From a virus, in IMG/VR virus record IMGVR_UViG_3300044613_003659, positions 1-64,000 of that record: DNA of 64,000 bases; one strand, given 5' to 3'. This document shows, in pieces, positions 25,032 through 34,377 of this stretch. The number at the start of each line of letters is the position of its first letter. Position 1 is the first letter of the stretch. A program made the translations under genes and the position numbers. Below the pieces are notes generated by a model that had not been told where the DNA came from, made no database searches, and saw nothing but the letters and a program-made list of their open reading frames with translations.

Positions 25032-25207
25032 TTAACTTTTACCATACTGTCTTTTCTAATCCAATTTACTCTACGATGCGGATCAGATTCACGCCAGACA
25101 CCAATAAACTGTTCTCCATCAATGTCCTTTTCGTAAACCGTGCTCGTAGTGAAAACTTCACCAGTGCGAAGATTTTTTACTCTATAAATTTTTTCAGGTT
25201 TACGCAT
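25028..25207 (-). CDS. Small basic unknown protein (59 residues)
   Basis: The frame runs from the ATG at 25207 (MRKPEKIYRVKNLRTGEVF) to a TGA overlapping the next ATG. It ends WIRKDSMVKVK. The stop/start overlap supports it being translated. No family was recognised. Confidence 0.6.
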   Translation of the reverse strand: MRKPEKIYRVKNLRTGEVFTTSTVYEKDIDGEQFIGVWRESDPHRRVNWIRKDSMVKVK

Positions 25208-25238
25208 AACATTATTGTATTATTAAAAATAGAAAAAA

Positions 25239-26000
25239 TCAAACATTAAATGTAGGCAATTCAGTCAAATCAAAATCTTTTAGATCCAAATCCACTAAAG
25301 AATTATTAACTTGTGGGTACTTATCTATAATATTTTTCATTTGTGTAACAAATATTTCGTGATTGTGATCATTGAAATGACCCATTCTGCCACAGGCAAT
25401 AGGCATTGGTCCAATGCTACCCGTTTCTAAGTTTGATAACACTTCAAAACTAAAATTCACCAAAACACCACTTGTAAAATATTTTAAGGACAAGTGCCTA
25501 CTATGTTCTGTACAAGGTAAAAATATAAATTTAATATTCTTATATTGATTTGGTAATTCTAGAATCCATTTTAAAGAGTGTTCATAGTTAAACAGTTTTT
25601 CATTTTCTTGATAAAAATATTTGTAATATAAATCAAGACCTTGATCTATTTCGTGATAGTTTATGTGTGGATTGGTAGATTCGGGTATAGGTCTGCGCTC
25701 TGCTCTGGCAGAAAAAACCGGCTGAAAGTGTTCGCTGGTATACAAGCGATTGTGCCAAGTTAGTGACCAAAATACAAAATCATAATCATTTTTATGAACA
25801 TCTTTTTCCCACTTATCGATTGAATGGTATATACTAGAACCTCCCAATCCCGAAGACAGAATTGGTGATTGCATATCGTCTAACAATCTTGCACACCAAG
25901 TTTTGTATTGCCTGCCCCATTTTTCGGGATGTGCTCTGTATTCTTGATCATCAAAATAAATTATGTCGCAATAACTATCTCCAAAAAAACCAATGTTCAT
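25239..26000 (-). CDS. SGNH/GDSL-like hydrolase domain protein
   Basis: The 253-residue protein starts IGFFGDSYCD (block I, GDS), has SSGLGGSS (block II, Gly), FWSLTWHNR (block III-like, Asn), and near the end a His-rich HFNDHNHEIF. SGNH enzymes are esterases or acyltransferases, often acting on polysaccharide O-acyl groups. Related small proteins are at 33671 and 47111, and possibly 44265. Confidence 0.65.
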   Translation of the reverse strand: MNIGFFGDSYCDIIYFDDQEYRAHPEKWGRQYKTWCARLLDDMQSPILSSGLGGSSIYHSIDKWEKDVHKNDYDFVFWSLTWHNRLYTSEHFQPVFSARAERRPIPESTNPHINYHEIDQGLDLYYKYFYQENEKLFNYEHSLKWILELPNQYKNIKFIFLPCTEHSRHLSLKYFTSGVLVNFSFEVLSNLETGSIGPMPIACGRMGHFNDHNHEIFVTQMKNIIDKYPQVNNSLVDLDLKDFDLTELPTFNV

Positions 26001-26042
26001 AAATATCCTATATCAATATAAAGCTACTTATTTCAATTCCTA

Positions 26043-27329
26043 ATGCCAGATCATATTTTAACCAACGACAGCTTTGATAGGTACACTCAAAGAAAAGAAT
26101 GGGCTACAGATAATAAACATATTTGTTATTTGCCTTACAATAGCTTACAATTTTTCCATTCATCCAAATATGTAAGTCCATGTTGTAATTTAATACCAAC
26201 TGTAGAAACAGATTATTTAAGACCCATTATCCAAATCAAAGAAGCGATAAAAAACAAAAAAACTTTTCTAAATTGTTCTATTTGTTACGAATGTGAAGAG
26301 GATGACAAAATTAGCGAAAGAACCCGTTATTTAATCGAACTTACTGATAGTCAGCTCGACAACTTTTTGCGAGAACAAGAAATTACCGCGTTCAATATTC
26401 ATTGTACCTTTAGTAATTTGTGTAATATGGCATGTAGAAGTTGTAATGTTGACACAAGCAGCCTGTTTGCCAAAATTGAAACTGGTCAAGAGATAAAAAC
26501 ACCAACTATTTCAGATGATCCCCAATATTGGAATACAATGTTGGATTCAATTGCAAACGAAGTTAATAAAAGAGAATTAGTAAACCTAGTAATTTCTGGA
26601 GGTGAAGGATTTGTTCAGCCCGATTTTAAAAAACTTTTAGATTGGTTAATTGAGACTAATATAGCCCAAAAAATAAATTTAACAATAAACACAAATGGAA
26701 TAATTGACAACGAAAAATTTATACAATTTTTATGTAACAACTTTAAGATGCTATCTTTGGCTGTCAGCGTAGACAGTATTAACGAAAATTATCATTATGT
26801 AAGATGGCCGGGAACTTGGCAAAAAATAGAAGAAAACTTAAAAACTTTTGCTTATTATAGAAATAATACTAACAATTTTAACTTTTTTTTAACTCCAGTA
26901 TGGAGCACTAACAACATATTTTATGTCGAAGATTGGATTCGTTATTTTGAAAATTTTAAAAAAGAATTTAATTTTCCATATTTTTTTGCCTATGATACAC
27001 CTTTGTATCAACCATCATGGCTAGATATAAAATATATGCCAGCTTATTTAAAAAAACATGCTGCTACAAGTTTATCCACTATACTAAACAATAAATGGTT
27101 ACAGTCAAATAAATCATTATACGTTAATATCAATAACTTGTATTCAATATTGTTAGATACTGATAATTCTGATGAGAAAATTTGGAAATACTATTTACAA
27201 AAAACAGCAGAATGGGATTTAAAAACAAATGCAAAAGCACAAATCTATAACCAAAAAATGTTTAATTTCTTAAGCGAAGAAGATAAAAATCTTTTTAATT
27301 CTAAACAAAAATTGATTTTTAGAAATTAA
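26043..27329 (+). CDS. Radical SAM protein with extra cysteine domains
   Basis: The 428-residue protein has the radical SAM motif CNMACRSC near residue 131 and a later GGEGF motif typical of the SAM pocket. The N-terminus carries more cysteine pairs (VSPCCNL and CSICYECE), as in twitch/SPASM-type clusters but at the opposite end. Phage proteins of this arrangement are known, with unknown substrates. The 3' end overlaps the convergent carbamoyltransferase gene by 11 bases. Confidence 0.85.
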   Translation: MPDHILTNDSFDRYTQRKEWATDNKHICYLPYNSLQFFHSSKYVSPCCNLIPTVETDYLRPIIQIKEAIKNKKTFLNCSICYECEEDDKISERTRYLIELTDSQLDNFLREQEITAFNIHCTFSNLCNMACRSCNVDTSSLFAKIETGQEIKTPTISDDPQYWNTMLDSIANEVNKRELVNLVISGGEGFVQPDFKKLLDWLIETNIAQKINLTINTNGIIDNEKFIQFLCNNFKMLSLAVSVDSINENYHYVRWPGTWQKIEENLKTFAYYRNNTNNFNFFLTPVWSTNNIFYVEDWIRYFENFKKEFNFPYFFAYDTPLYQPSWLDIKYMPAYLKKHAATSLSTILNNKWLQSNKSLYVNINNLYSILLDTDNSDEKIWKYYLQKTAEWDLKTNAKAQIYNQKMFNFLSEEDKNLFNSKQKLIFRN

Positions 27330-28899
27330 TATTAGATACCAGTTTATCTTGTACTATTAGGTGATCAAGATCAGTTGTGTTTAGAATAGTAAGAGCATCT
27401 TTAATAGATGTAATCATAGGTGTGCCATTGATATTAAATGAAGTGTTTAGTAATACATTAGTTTGGCCTAATAGATTATATAAAAATTCATTTTGCTCAC
27501 TAGTTACAGTTTGTACTCTAGCTGTACCGTCGACATGTGTTATTGATGGGAACATTTTTTGATATTCATTTCTAACCTTTGGTGAAAAAGACATAAATCT
27601 TGATTCGTAATCAAATTCAAAATATTTGTTTCTATCTTCAAATCGCACCACTGGTGCAAATGGCCTGAACCATTCTCTATTTTTTATTTTGTTTAGTTTG
27701 TCTTTCATGTTAGGAAAAGACGGATCGCATAGAATACTTCTGTTTCCAAGTGCTCTTGGTCCAATTTCAGATTTATTCATTATGACCCCAAAAATGTGTC
27801 CTTGTTTTAATAATAAACTTATTTCATTTATATCAATGTTTTTTGTATAATATCCGGCTAATAAAGTATCCTTTTCTTCAAGATCTAAAATAGGGAAACC
27901 GCAATAAGTTACATCAATTTGACGAGTAGGCGGGTTAACCAAAAAAAGTTGCCCTAAAGATATACCACTATCATCGGTATTAGGTGGAACAAATACACGG
28001 TTGCCATATCGAAGTCTTATATTTTCATTAAGTAGAACATTTAACCCACAGCCACCTGCAATTATTATAGGACGATCATCTATAAAACTATCAACCAAAT
28101 TAAAAAATTCTTTTTCAAATACGTATTGATTTGTTGCTGCTAAATCATATGCAAGTTGTCCTGAATATTGTGTGTATGCAATGTCATTTTTTATCCTAGT
28201 TAAAAATTCATCTTCGTTTATATGTAATAAACCTGTTGTTTGTTTTAACTTTGTAAGATTACCAGTTTGGTAAAAATCACTGAATCCTTCTATCCAATCA
28301 TTTCTTACTTTGCCATACGCTACTAGTCCCATTAATTTACCAGCATAGCCAACCATGAGTTTTGCTTTGCCATTTTTTACTTTTTCTATATCCTGCAAGA
28401 TAAAAGCAACTTGTCTGTAACACTTACCAAAAGAAGGAACATCTAACCGTGTAATATGTTCTATTGTTTTATCATAGTTGTAAAGATTAAATCTACCGTC
28501 ATTTCCTGATCCGTCAAAAGAAATTACCAGACCAGAGGCATAAGGAGATTGATATGCGGCACAAGCTGCGTGTGATAAATGATGATTTAGCAAGACATAT
28601 TTGTTAGCAGAAATTAAATTTCTACACGCCTCGATTAATGGAAGAGTTTTAGCCTGGGCACGAAGCGTATATCCAGGAAATACGCAGGTATCAAATTGGT
28701 TATCTATGTTATAATGATATTGCAAAATATTTAAAGCGTCATTGATTATTTTTAGAGCATCATCAATTGCCACACTTAATAAACTAAAATATCTTTTTTT
28801 TACTAATCTTTCCAGTTCAAAAATAAAATATTCGCCATTTTTTTCAACACTAATTGCAGCGCCGTGTTGAAAATAAAAAGAAATATTATTTTTTAACAT
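27319..28899 (-). CDS. Carbamoyltransferase (NodU/CmcH family)
   Basis: The 526-residue protein has the HHLSHAA motif near residues 106-112 and SFDGSGNDG of the Kae1/TsaD-like domain. The C-terminal domain carries KSEIGPRALGNRS and WFRPFAPV, typical of the YrdC-like part. These enzymes form carbamoyl-adenylate from carbamoyl phosphate and ATP and carbamoylate hydroxyls on sugars or antibiotics. It sits between a radical SAM gene and an FG-GAP gene, suggesting a tailoring pathway for a glycan, nucleotide or small molecule. Confidence 0.93.
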   Translation of the reverse strand: MLKNNISFYFQHGAAISVEKNGEYFIFELERLVKKRYFSLLSVAIDDALKIINDALNILQYHYNIDNQFDTCVFPGYTLRAQAKTLPLIEACRNLISANKYVLLNHHLSHAACAAYQSPYASGLVISFDGSGNDGRFNLYNYDKTIEHITRLDVPSFGKCYRQVAFILQDIEKVKNGKAKLMVGYAGKLMGLVAYGKVRNDWIEGFSDFYQTGNLTKLKQTTGLLHINEDEFLTRIKNDIAYTQYSGQLAYDLAATNQYVFEKEFFNLVDSFIDDRPIIIAGGCGLNVLLNENIRLRYGNRVFVPPNTDDSGISLGQLFLVNPPTRQIDVTYCGFPILDLEEKDTLLAGYYTKNIDINEISLLLKQGHIFGVIMNKSEIGPRALGNRSILCDPSFPNMKDKLNKIKNREWFRPFAPVVRFEDRNKYFEFDYESRFMSFSPKVRNEYQKMFPSITHVDGTARVQTVTSEQNEFLYNLLGQTNVLLNTSFNINGTPMITSIKDALTILNTTDLDHLIVQDKLVSNINF

Positions 28900-28908
28900 T
28901 TAAAGATT

Positions 28909-30513
28909 TTACCAGACATCAAACGAAATTCCATCAGCGATCAACGACGCAACATTAGTTTGATTTTCAGGGCTCTCGGAGAAATCGGCTAGTACCTTTG
29001 CCCAAGTTTTATCAGTATTTGTCGTCATCTCATTTACCCACCAAGCAAGACCGTTGGTATCAGGATTTCGATCGAGTACATTGTTATACACCCGAGTTAA
29101 AAATTCTGAGTGTGTTGGATTTTGCCCATAGTTGGATTTAAATTCTGCAGAGTCAATAAATCTCGCGGATACCTCAACCAAGTCCATACCACCGTTCATC
29201 CTAGCTATCCAATAATTCAAGCCAGCAGTGTCAGGAGTTCGATCAAATGCAGCTTTGTAGATTCGAAAAGCTTTTGCTGCCGTACTATTGTTTACCGAAG
29301 GCGAAATTTCGTTTACACCGATTTCTAGATCTATTAACTTCGCACCATCGTAAAAGGTATTATTGTCTAACGGGATTACTCTTGGCAAAACTGAATACTT
29401 AGTGTAAATCTCAAATTTTGAACCATCACTAACACATACGTCAAACAGTATAGAACCTGTGTTGTTTACATTTGGAAAACGTGCCCACGCAAAATCTGAA
29501 ATACCGTCCATGTTCACATCGCAGGTATCAAGATACGCCATGCTGGCAGACATGTTTTGGTACTTGTTTCCTAAAAACTGTTGTGTCCGATCGACTAGAT
29601 CAGTGCCATTTTGATTAATCAATACTCTTATGCTTTTATTCAAATCTGGCGTTCGACGATCAACTCCAAACACAACAATGTCTGGCAATTTATCACCATT
29701 GAAATCTCCAACAGCAACTTCTTCAACATGCACATTTGGTGGCAAGCCGGTATCAATGTGTTTGTAATAACTAAATTTTCCGTTGCCGTCATTTAAATAG
29801 GCTACGTTGTCTCCTGACAGCCAAGCTGAAAATCCAATTATGTCTGAGTTTCCGTCATTGTTTATGTCAACGGTAGTTTGATAGAAAAATTCTTTGCCTG
29901 ACACTTGATCGTAATAAGTGCTTTTACTTGTAAAGTAATCTGAAGTGAACTTCTGTGTGATCGAGTCATAGGTGGAAATGACTGTGCTAACTCCGCCAAT
30001 ATGATTTTCAGTCCAGGGTGTGTTAAACACAATTCTAAATTTATTGTCCCGACTGTTTATGATTCCCCATCCATGCACAGCGTACTTGTCATTGCCAATC
30101 TGTACTTTACGGTAACTCCCAATGCCTGAGCTAATGTAGGCATATTGAAAATTTCCTTCGAAGGTTCCTTGGGTACCCGGAACTTCACTTTGATCGATAG
30201 GTATGATGTCTGGTATTCCATCTTGATTGATGTCGTCCACAACCGTGTACATGCCGAACTTCACTTGCGGGAATTGATCAGGCACACCGTCTATAGTAAT
30301 TTTGTAGGGAACAAATCCTGATTCAGTGTTTTTGAAAATGCCTACAGGCGATAGATAATCATTTTTTCCGCCATTTGAAATATCCATGCTGTAGGCAATG
30401 TCCATCAAGCCGTCTTGATCAAAATCCGCAGCGGTGCCATTGCCTAGTCTGTCAGAATCTTTGGTTGGATAAGATTTAAATGTGTGTTTGAGCATGAGAT
30501 TTTTAGAAAACAA
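28909..30513 (-). CDS. FG-GAP/VCBS-repeat protein with C-terminal DUF4214 domains
   Basis: The 534-residue protein has many Ca-binding-like repeats: ADFDQDGLMDIAYS, DDINQDGIPDIIP, VDINNDGNSDIIGFS, VGDFNGDKLPDIVVFG and CDVNMDGISDFAWAR. They predict a beta-propeller of the integrin-alpha type. The C-terminus has two DUF4214-like units (AFDRTPDTAGLNYWIARMNGG and VLDRNPDTNGLAWWVNEM). This is a bacterial secreted/S-layer-type design and is unusual in a phage. There is no obvious signal peptide. It abuts the radical SAM gene at 30514. Confidence 0.88.
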   Translation of the reverse strand: MFSKNLMLKHTFKSYPTKDSDRLGNGTAADFDQDGLMDIAYSMDISNGGKNDYLSPVGIFKNTESGFVPYKITIDGVPDQFPQVKFGMYTVVDDINQDGIPDIIPIDQSEVPGTQGTFEGNFQYAYISSGIGSYRKVQIGNDKYAVHGWGIINSRDNKFRIVFNTPWTENHIGGVSTVISTYDSITQKFTSDYFTSKSTYYDQVSGKEFFYQTTVDINNDGNSDIIGFSAWLSGDNVAYLNDGNGKFSYYKHIDTGLPPNVHVEEVAVGDFNGDKLPDIVVFGVDRRTPDLNKSIRVLINQNGTDLVDRTQQFLGNKYQNMSASMAYLDTCDVNMDGISDFAWARFPNVNNTGSILFDVCVSDGSKFEIYTKYSVLPRVIPLDNNTFYDGAKLIDLEIGVNEISPSVNNSTAAKAFRIYKAAFDRTPDTAGLNYWIARMNGGMDLVEVSARFIDSAEFKSNYGQNPTHSEFLTRVYNNVLDRNPDTNGLAWWVNEMTTNTDKTWAKVLADFSESPENQTNVASLIADGISFDVW

Positions 30514-32472
30514 TTATATTATAATTTCTTTAGAATCATTGAGCCTAGTCCAATTTCCTTGTCCTTCCCAATCTAATACAAAATCATAAATTTTATCTTC
30601 GCTGTTGTAACTGGTGAGATTGGCTTTTACATCATAATGGTGTTTAGAATAATACTCACCAGAATCTAAGATTTTAAATTCTACACTTGCATTAAGTTGA
30701 GTATTGCCATCGTCTGCTGGCATACGACTATGACCCCACTCTAGCATATCAACATTGTGATCAAAGTTCACTGTAATTTCGTAACCGCCGTAGGCTAACC
30801 ATAACGTTCTAAACAATGGCCAAAGTTCATTGACAAGACTATCTGCTACTGGATTGATGTTTGGCTGTATTATATTATAATCAAAATCAGTTTCATATGG
30901 AATAAATGTTCGAGCTTTGTTATCTTTATAATTTAAAGTATAATGTGTCTCTACTCCAGGTCTTTCAATAGCATGTCTATCAGTTCCACGTCGCATGTGA
31001 TTCATAATAATGTTAATACTTTTTAACCTTATTAACCGGTGTAATATTGTGTTTTTATGATCATCTGTTAACCATTGGCCGCCAAGATGATCTAGACTGA
31101 TACCAAATTTTTCTGGCTGTTGACCTAATGGGGTATCGTGTAAAACATAACATGATTGGACAGAATACACTGTAATATTTGTTTGCCGTGTACGCCACAT
31201 TAATGTCATTGTGTGTGCTAGATCTTTAAGATCTTCTCCAGGAAATCCCACAAACCAGGTAGTTATGGCCCCAATTCTTACAGTGGTAATATCTCTCATG
31301 TTTTGTTCAATGGCAGTCACTGATACATTTTTTTTCATGAGATTTAAAACTTTTTGGCTTCCGGATTCAATTCCAAAATTTAAATATTGACAACCTGATT
31401 TTTTTAAATCTTGTAAATACTCTAAATCCATTCTATGGTCGCATCTGCAATATCCGACCCAATTTAAATCATGCAGTCCTTTGGCAACTACTCCTAATGC
31501 AAATGCTCTCAATTCTTTAAGATTACCATTTACTAAACTATCAATAAACCAAATTGTCCTTACATTGAATGTACGATAATGATATTCAATTTCGTCAACA
31601 ATATTTGTTGCTAGTCGCCCGCGATATCTCCAAAAAGTTGTTTCGGAACAAAATTGACATTTAGCCACGCAACCTCGACTTATTTCACTGCCAACCGCTG
31701 TTCCGAGTTCATACAGTTCCAATGGTAAATCTGAATAGTCAGGCCAGGGCATGCTGTCCAAATCTATTCTTTGAGATTTAGGGTGGTATAACATTTTATC
31801 TAAAGGCGGTGAATTTGATTCTATATTTTCTAATAGTTCTAAAAAAATTATCTCACCTTCGCCAGAAACTATATGATCAAACAGTTCCTCATACCTAACC
31901 TGACCTTGCACTGCTTGACTACCACCTCCTAATATTTTAATATTGGGTAATCTTTCTTTTAATTTTCGAATAATCCAAGATGCACAATTATTATTTGTGT
32001 AATAAAGACTGAATCCTGCTATATCTGGTTTAAATTCTACAATACGATCTATTTCTTCTAATAAAATATCTTCTATTAAAGGATGAACTTCTGTCCAATA
32101 AACATCTTGGTCCCATTTCCAATCAAGGTAAGGGCTCCACAAATCTTTTGCTTTATGATAACACAACACATTTAGATCATAGGCACATGATTTAAAACCA
32201 GCACTTTTAGCTAAAGCTGTAAGACGTGCAATATTGTAAGGGGCAATGTGCGGGCTCCAAAAAGGAGCCATAATCATAGCCACTTTCTTTGTCCTAGTCA
32301 CAGGATTAATAATTACAGAACTTAAATTTTTCTGGGGGTTAACTCGGCTAAGTTCGGCTACCCTAGCTAGCATTTGAGTATGAGGGTTTTGATCTGGGCC
32401 ATACAACTGTATGCCATCTACCGGTTCTTCGGAAGCAGAATTTTGAATTTCGATTATATTTTTAGAAATCAT
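30514..32472 (-). CDS. B12-binding-domain radical SAM protein
   Basis: The 652-residue protein has an N-terminal cobalamin-binding-like Rossmann domain (KVAMIMAPFWSPHIAPYNIA, ADIAGFSLYY-type strand, KILGGGSQAV, IVSGEGEIIFLELL). The radical SAM motif RGCVAKCQFCS is near residue 265 and YRGR follows. B12-dependent radical SAM enzymes methylate unactivated carbons or phosphorus, or rearrange rings. The last 200 residues form an extra domain of unknown role. Its stop abuts the FG-GAP gene, so the three genes 30514, 28909 and 27319 form one operon. Confidence 0.9.
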   Translation of the reverse strand: MISKNIIEIQNSASEEPVDGIQLYGPDQNPHTQMLARVAELSRVNPQKNLSSVIINPVTRTKKVAMIMAPFWSPHIAPYNIARLTALAKSAGFKSCAYDLNVLCYHKAKDLWSPYLDWKWDQDVYWTEVHPLIEDILLEEIDRIVEFKPDIAGFSLYYTNNNCASWIIRKLKERLPNIKILGGGSQAVQGQVRYEELFDHIVSGEGEIIFLELLENIESNSPPLDKMLYHPKSQRIDLDSMPWPDYSDLPLELYELGTAVGSEISRGCVAKCQFCSETTFWRYRGRLATNIVDEIEYHYRTFNVRTIWFIDSLVNGNLKELRAFALGVVAKGLHDLNWVGYCRCDHRMDLEYLQDLKKSGCQYLNFGIESGSQKVLNLMKKNVSVTAIEQNMRDITTVRIGAITTWFVGFPGEDLKDLAHTMTLMWRTRQTNITVYSVQSCYVLHDTPLGQQPEKFGISLDHLGGQWLTDDHKNTILHRLIRLKSINIIMNHMRRGTDRHAIERPGVETHYTLNYKDNKARTFIPYETDFDYNIIQPNINPVADSLVNELWPLFRTLWLAYGGYEITVNFDHNVDMLEWGHSRMPADDGNTQLNASVEFKILDSGEYYSKHHYDVKANLTSYNSEDKIYDFVLDWEGQGNWTRLNDSKEIII

Positions 32473-32518
32473 TTACAAGATATTTAGTAATCAACAACTG
32501 CAATGATTACATAATGGT

Positions 32519-32591
32519 TGCGGAGAACAGGAATCGAACCTGATGTCTTCAGCTTATGAGACTGACGAGTAAACCGTTTCTCCCCTCCGCC
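32519..32591 (-). tRNA. tRNA with CAU anticodon (Met or Ile2)
   Basis: The anticodon arm TCAGT-CTCATAA-GCTGA gives CAU. The T arm contains GGTTCGATTCC. The acceptor stem pairs GCGGAGG with TCTCCGC, and no in-register CCA is encoded. The D stem is short. CAU could be elongator Met or, if lysidine-modified, Ile2; no initiator GGG/CCC stem is present. Confidence 0.8.
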
Positions 32592-32596
32592 ACAGT

Positions 32597-32674
32597 TTAT
32601 CGAAAGCGTTTCAACAACTGTTTAAAACGCCATTTGATGTAATAGGGAATTTCACGTAATGGTATTGTAAACAT
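32597..32674 (-). CDS. Basic micropeptide (25 residues)
   Basis: The frame MFTIPLREIPYYIKWRFKQL plus RKRFR-like basic end starts at an ATG one base after the upstream gene's stop (TAATATG), suggesting translational coupling. It ends 6 bases before the tRNA. It is short, so the call rests on the coupling only. Confidence 0.35.
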   Translation of the reverse strand: MFTIPLREIPYYIKWRFKQLLKRFR

Positions 32675-32675
32675 A

Positions 32676-32867
32676 TTATACCGAATCCTTGTTTGAACTA
32701 TCTTTCCTAAAGTTAATAATTTCATCTACCATGATAATTACCCAGCCAAGAAAAGCAGTCATGTATGCCTGACTGGCAACATAATTTTCATCGTAATAGG
32801 TTATATAGCAATTTGCAATAATTGTTAAAACAACAATAAAAGGAAAACCCACTCTAACGTATTTCAT
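32676..32867 (-). CDS. Small membrane protein (two segments)
   Basis: The 63-residue protein has two hydrophobic stretches (FPFIVVLTIIANCYITYY and AYMTAFLGWVIIMVDEI) and a charged C-terminus. AGGAG lies upstream of the ATG. No family was recognised; it lies between two tRNA genes. Confidence 0.6.
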   Translation of the reverse strand: MKYVRVGFPFIVVLTIIANCYITYYDENYVASQAYMTAFLGWVIIMVDEIINFRKDSSNKDSV

Positions 32868-32891
32868 AATCTACTCCTAAAATTAAAAGTT

Positions 32892-32965
32892 TGGCTCCGG
32901 TGGAGAGAATCGAACTCCCACTAACGGTTTTGGAGACCGCCGCACTGCCATTATACTACACCGGA
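32892..32965 (-). tRNA. tRNA-Trp (CCA)
   Basis: The acceptor stem TCCGGTG pairs with CACCGGA. The anticodon arm GCGGT-CTCCAAA-ACCGT gives CCA. The T loop is TTCGATT. The 3' CCA is encoded. Confidence 0.95.
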
Positions 32966-32970
32966 CAGGA

Positions 32971-33228
32971 TTACTCTGGATTTTTAACCATGTTGGAAAT
33001 CATTGTTTCTCTGCGCTCTTGAATCTCTTTGATTTTTTCTTCACTCTCTAGCTGGCCCAAATTGATTGAATAAATTACCCAGACCATCCAAACAAAAACC
33101 GAAAAGATAAACAAATTAAAAAGAGTTTCGGCATCCAATTGAAACAATGCTACGATTGCAATTGGTCCTAATGCTGCAACAGCTATCATGCCCACAGTAC
33201 GAAGAATTGCTCGAGTTCGAATATTCAT
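32971..33228 (-). CDS. Small membrane protein (two segments)
   Basis: The 85-residue protein has hydrophobic stretches TVGMIAVAALGPIAIVALF and LFNLFIFSVFVWMVWVIYSI, then a charged helical tail (EEKIKEIQERRETMISNMV). The topology is like a small holin or a membrane anchor, but no specific evidence supports either. A sigma70-like promoter lies upstream. Confidence 0.6.
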   Translation of the reverse strand: MNIRTRAILRTVGMIAVAALGPIAIVALFQLDAETLFNLFIFSVFVWMVWVIYSINLGQLESEEKIKEIQERRETMISNMVKNPE

Positions 33229-33258
33229 TACTACTCCTAATTAACTAATGTACTTAAC

Positions 33259-33287
33259 ATTTTACTTGAAGTTCTAATAAATGTCAA
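33259..33287 (-). promoter_or_regulatory. Sigma70-like promoter (TTGACA-17-TAAAAT)
   Basis: TTGACA (33282-33287), 17 bases, then TAAAAT (33259-33264), about 30 bases upstream of the ATG at 33228. It overlaps the 3' end of the gene at 33284. Confidence 0.65.
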
Positions 33288-33583
33288 TTATATCCGCGAA
33301 CAATATCATCCTCATCGTAATAATGGAATTTGTCCTGTAAGAATCGTTTTTCTTGTATTGTTATTTCTTTGAACCATTTTCTAGGATTACCGCAAATAGA
33401 ACAATTAGAATCACCGCAGTTTAAAATATGTTTTTTATGATTGCGATGTGGTTGAGTTATATACTTCCATTTTGTGTTTTGGTGCATGAGATAATCTTTG
33501 GCTATCTTTATCTGTCTTTCGATCGCTGTATCGTCTCGATACCTACGAGTACTATTTTTAATTTTATCATTTTCGTTTGACAT
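33284..33583 (-). CDS. Phage protein with CxxCxxC zinc-finger-like motif
   Basis: From the ATG at 33583, preceded by CAGGAG, the protein has 99 residues beginning MSNENDKIKN. Near residue 65 it has NCGDSNCSICGNPRKWFKEI, a motif seen in many short phage proteins. The cysteines could bind zinc. The longer frame to 33649 would run into the tRNA-Ser gene and is rejected. Confidence 0.68.
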   Translation of the reverse strand: MSNENDKIKNSTRRYRDDTAIERQIKIAKDYLMHQNTKWKYITQPHRNHKKHILNCGDSNCSICGNPRKWFKEITIQEKRFLQDKFHYYDEDDIVRGYN

Positions 33584-33601
33584 ACTTGCTCCTGTAAAAT
33601 C

Positions 33602-33692
33602 TGGCGGAAGCGGACGGAGTCGAACCCTCAAGGCGCCATTAACGCTCAACTGTTTTCAAGACAGGTACCATCACCAATTGGTTTGCGCTTCC
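33602..33692 (-). tRNA. tRNA-Ser (UGA)
   Basis: The acceptor stem GGAAGCG pairs with CGCTTCC, the anticodon loop is CTTGAAA, and a long variable arm (GAGCGTTAATGGCGCC) is present as in class II Ser tRNAs. CCA is encoded. Its 5' end overlaps the 3' end of the gene at 33671. Confidence 0.95.
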
Positions 33693-34330
33693 TTGTGACT
33701 ATTAAAACGACTTTCAATTATCTCTTTGAGTTTATGATAATAAGCCAATTGTCCGGCCGGGCCATCATGTCCATTCCACCCATATAAATCATAATCCCAT
33801 GGTTTTATTCCGCTGTATGTTTCATGAAAATTATATCTAGAATACTGATATAAGTTTAATATTCTAGGATTATCTTTGATGTAATCAAAAAACGGTTTCC
33901 GCGGTCCAAAAGGATCCCAATCAAATGCTTTTGAATTATTAATGATGTAATAATTTTTTTTGTATAAATCTAAGCAAGAAACAACACCGACGATTTGACT
34001 GTACGCTATTAGCTCTGCGGTTTCAAAATCAATTCTGCTGATAGCTTCTGGTGTTAATATCTCTTGAAATTTATCTGACTTACATTGCTCTAAATCTAGT
34101 CTGTTTAATGAAGTAAGATTTATTATATAAAAAGTATCAGAATCTAAATTTGATAACAAATGACGATACACTCGTTGGATAATTAAGTTGTTGCTAGAAC
34201 CATGGCCGGAATCATTTACGATAGTTTTTGCTCCCATATCTAATGCAAGATAATGCCAATACATTTGTTCATTGGTTATTATGCCGGGCTGCTCTGAAGT
34301 AAAACTACATCCAGAATTATAAAGTATCAT
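33671..34330 (-). CDS. SGNH-like protein
   Basis: The 219-residue protein starts ILYNSGCSFTSE (block I position with Cys-Ser), has NDSGHGSSNN (block II) and YIINLTSLNRLDLE (block III-like Asn). It ends with a WNGHDGPAGQLAYYHKL segment that could supply the Asp/His. GCSFT proteins are common in cyanophages. The last 22 bases overlap tRNA-Ser. Confidence 0.55.
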   Translation of the reverse strand: MILYNSGCSFTSEQPGIITNEQMYWHYLALDMGAKTIVNDSGHGSSNNLIIQRVYRHLLSNLDSDTFYIINLTSLNRLDLEQCKSDKFQEILTPEAISRIDFETAELIAYSQIVGVVSCLDLYKKNYYIINNSKAFDWDPFGPRKPFFDYIKDNPRILNLYQYSRYNFHETYSGIKPWDYDLYGWNGHDGPAGQLAYYHKLKEIIESRFNSHKEAQTNW

Positions 34331-34377
34331 ATGCAGTTACCTCTTTGTTACCTTTCCAGTACATTTATTATCAATTG

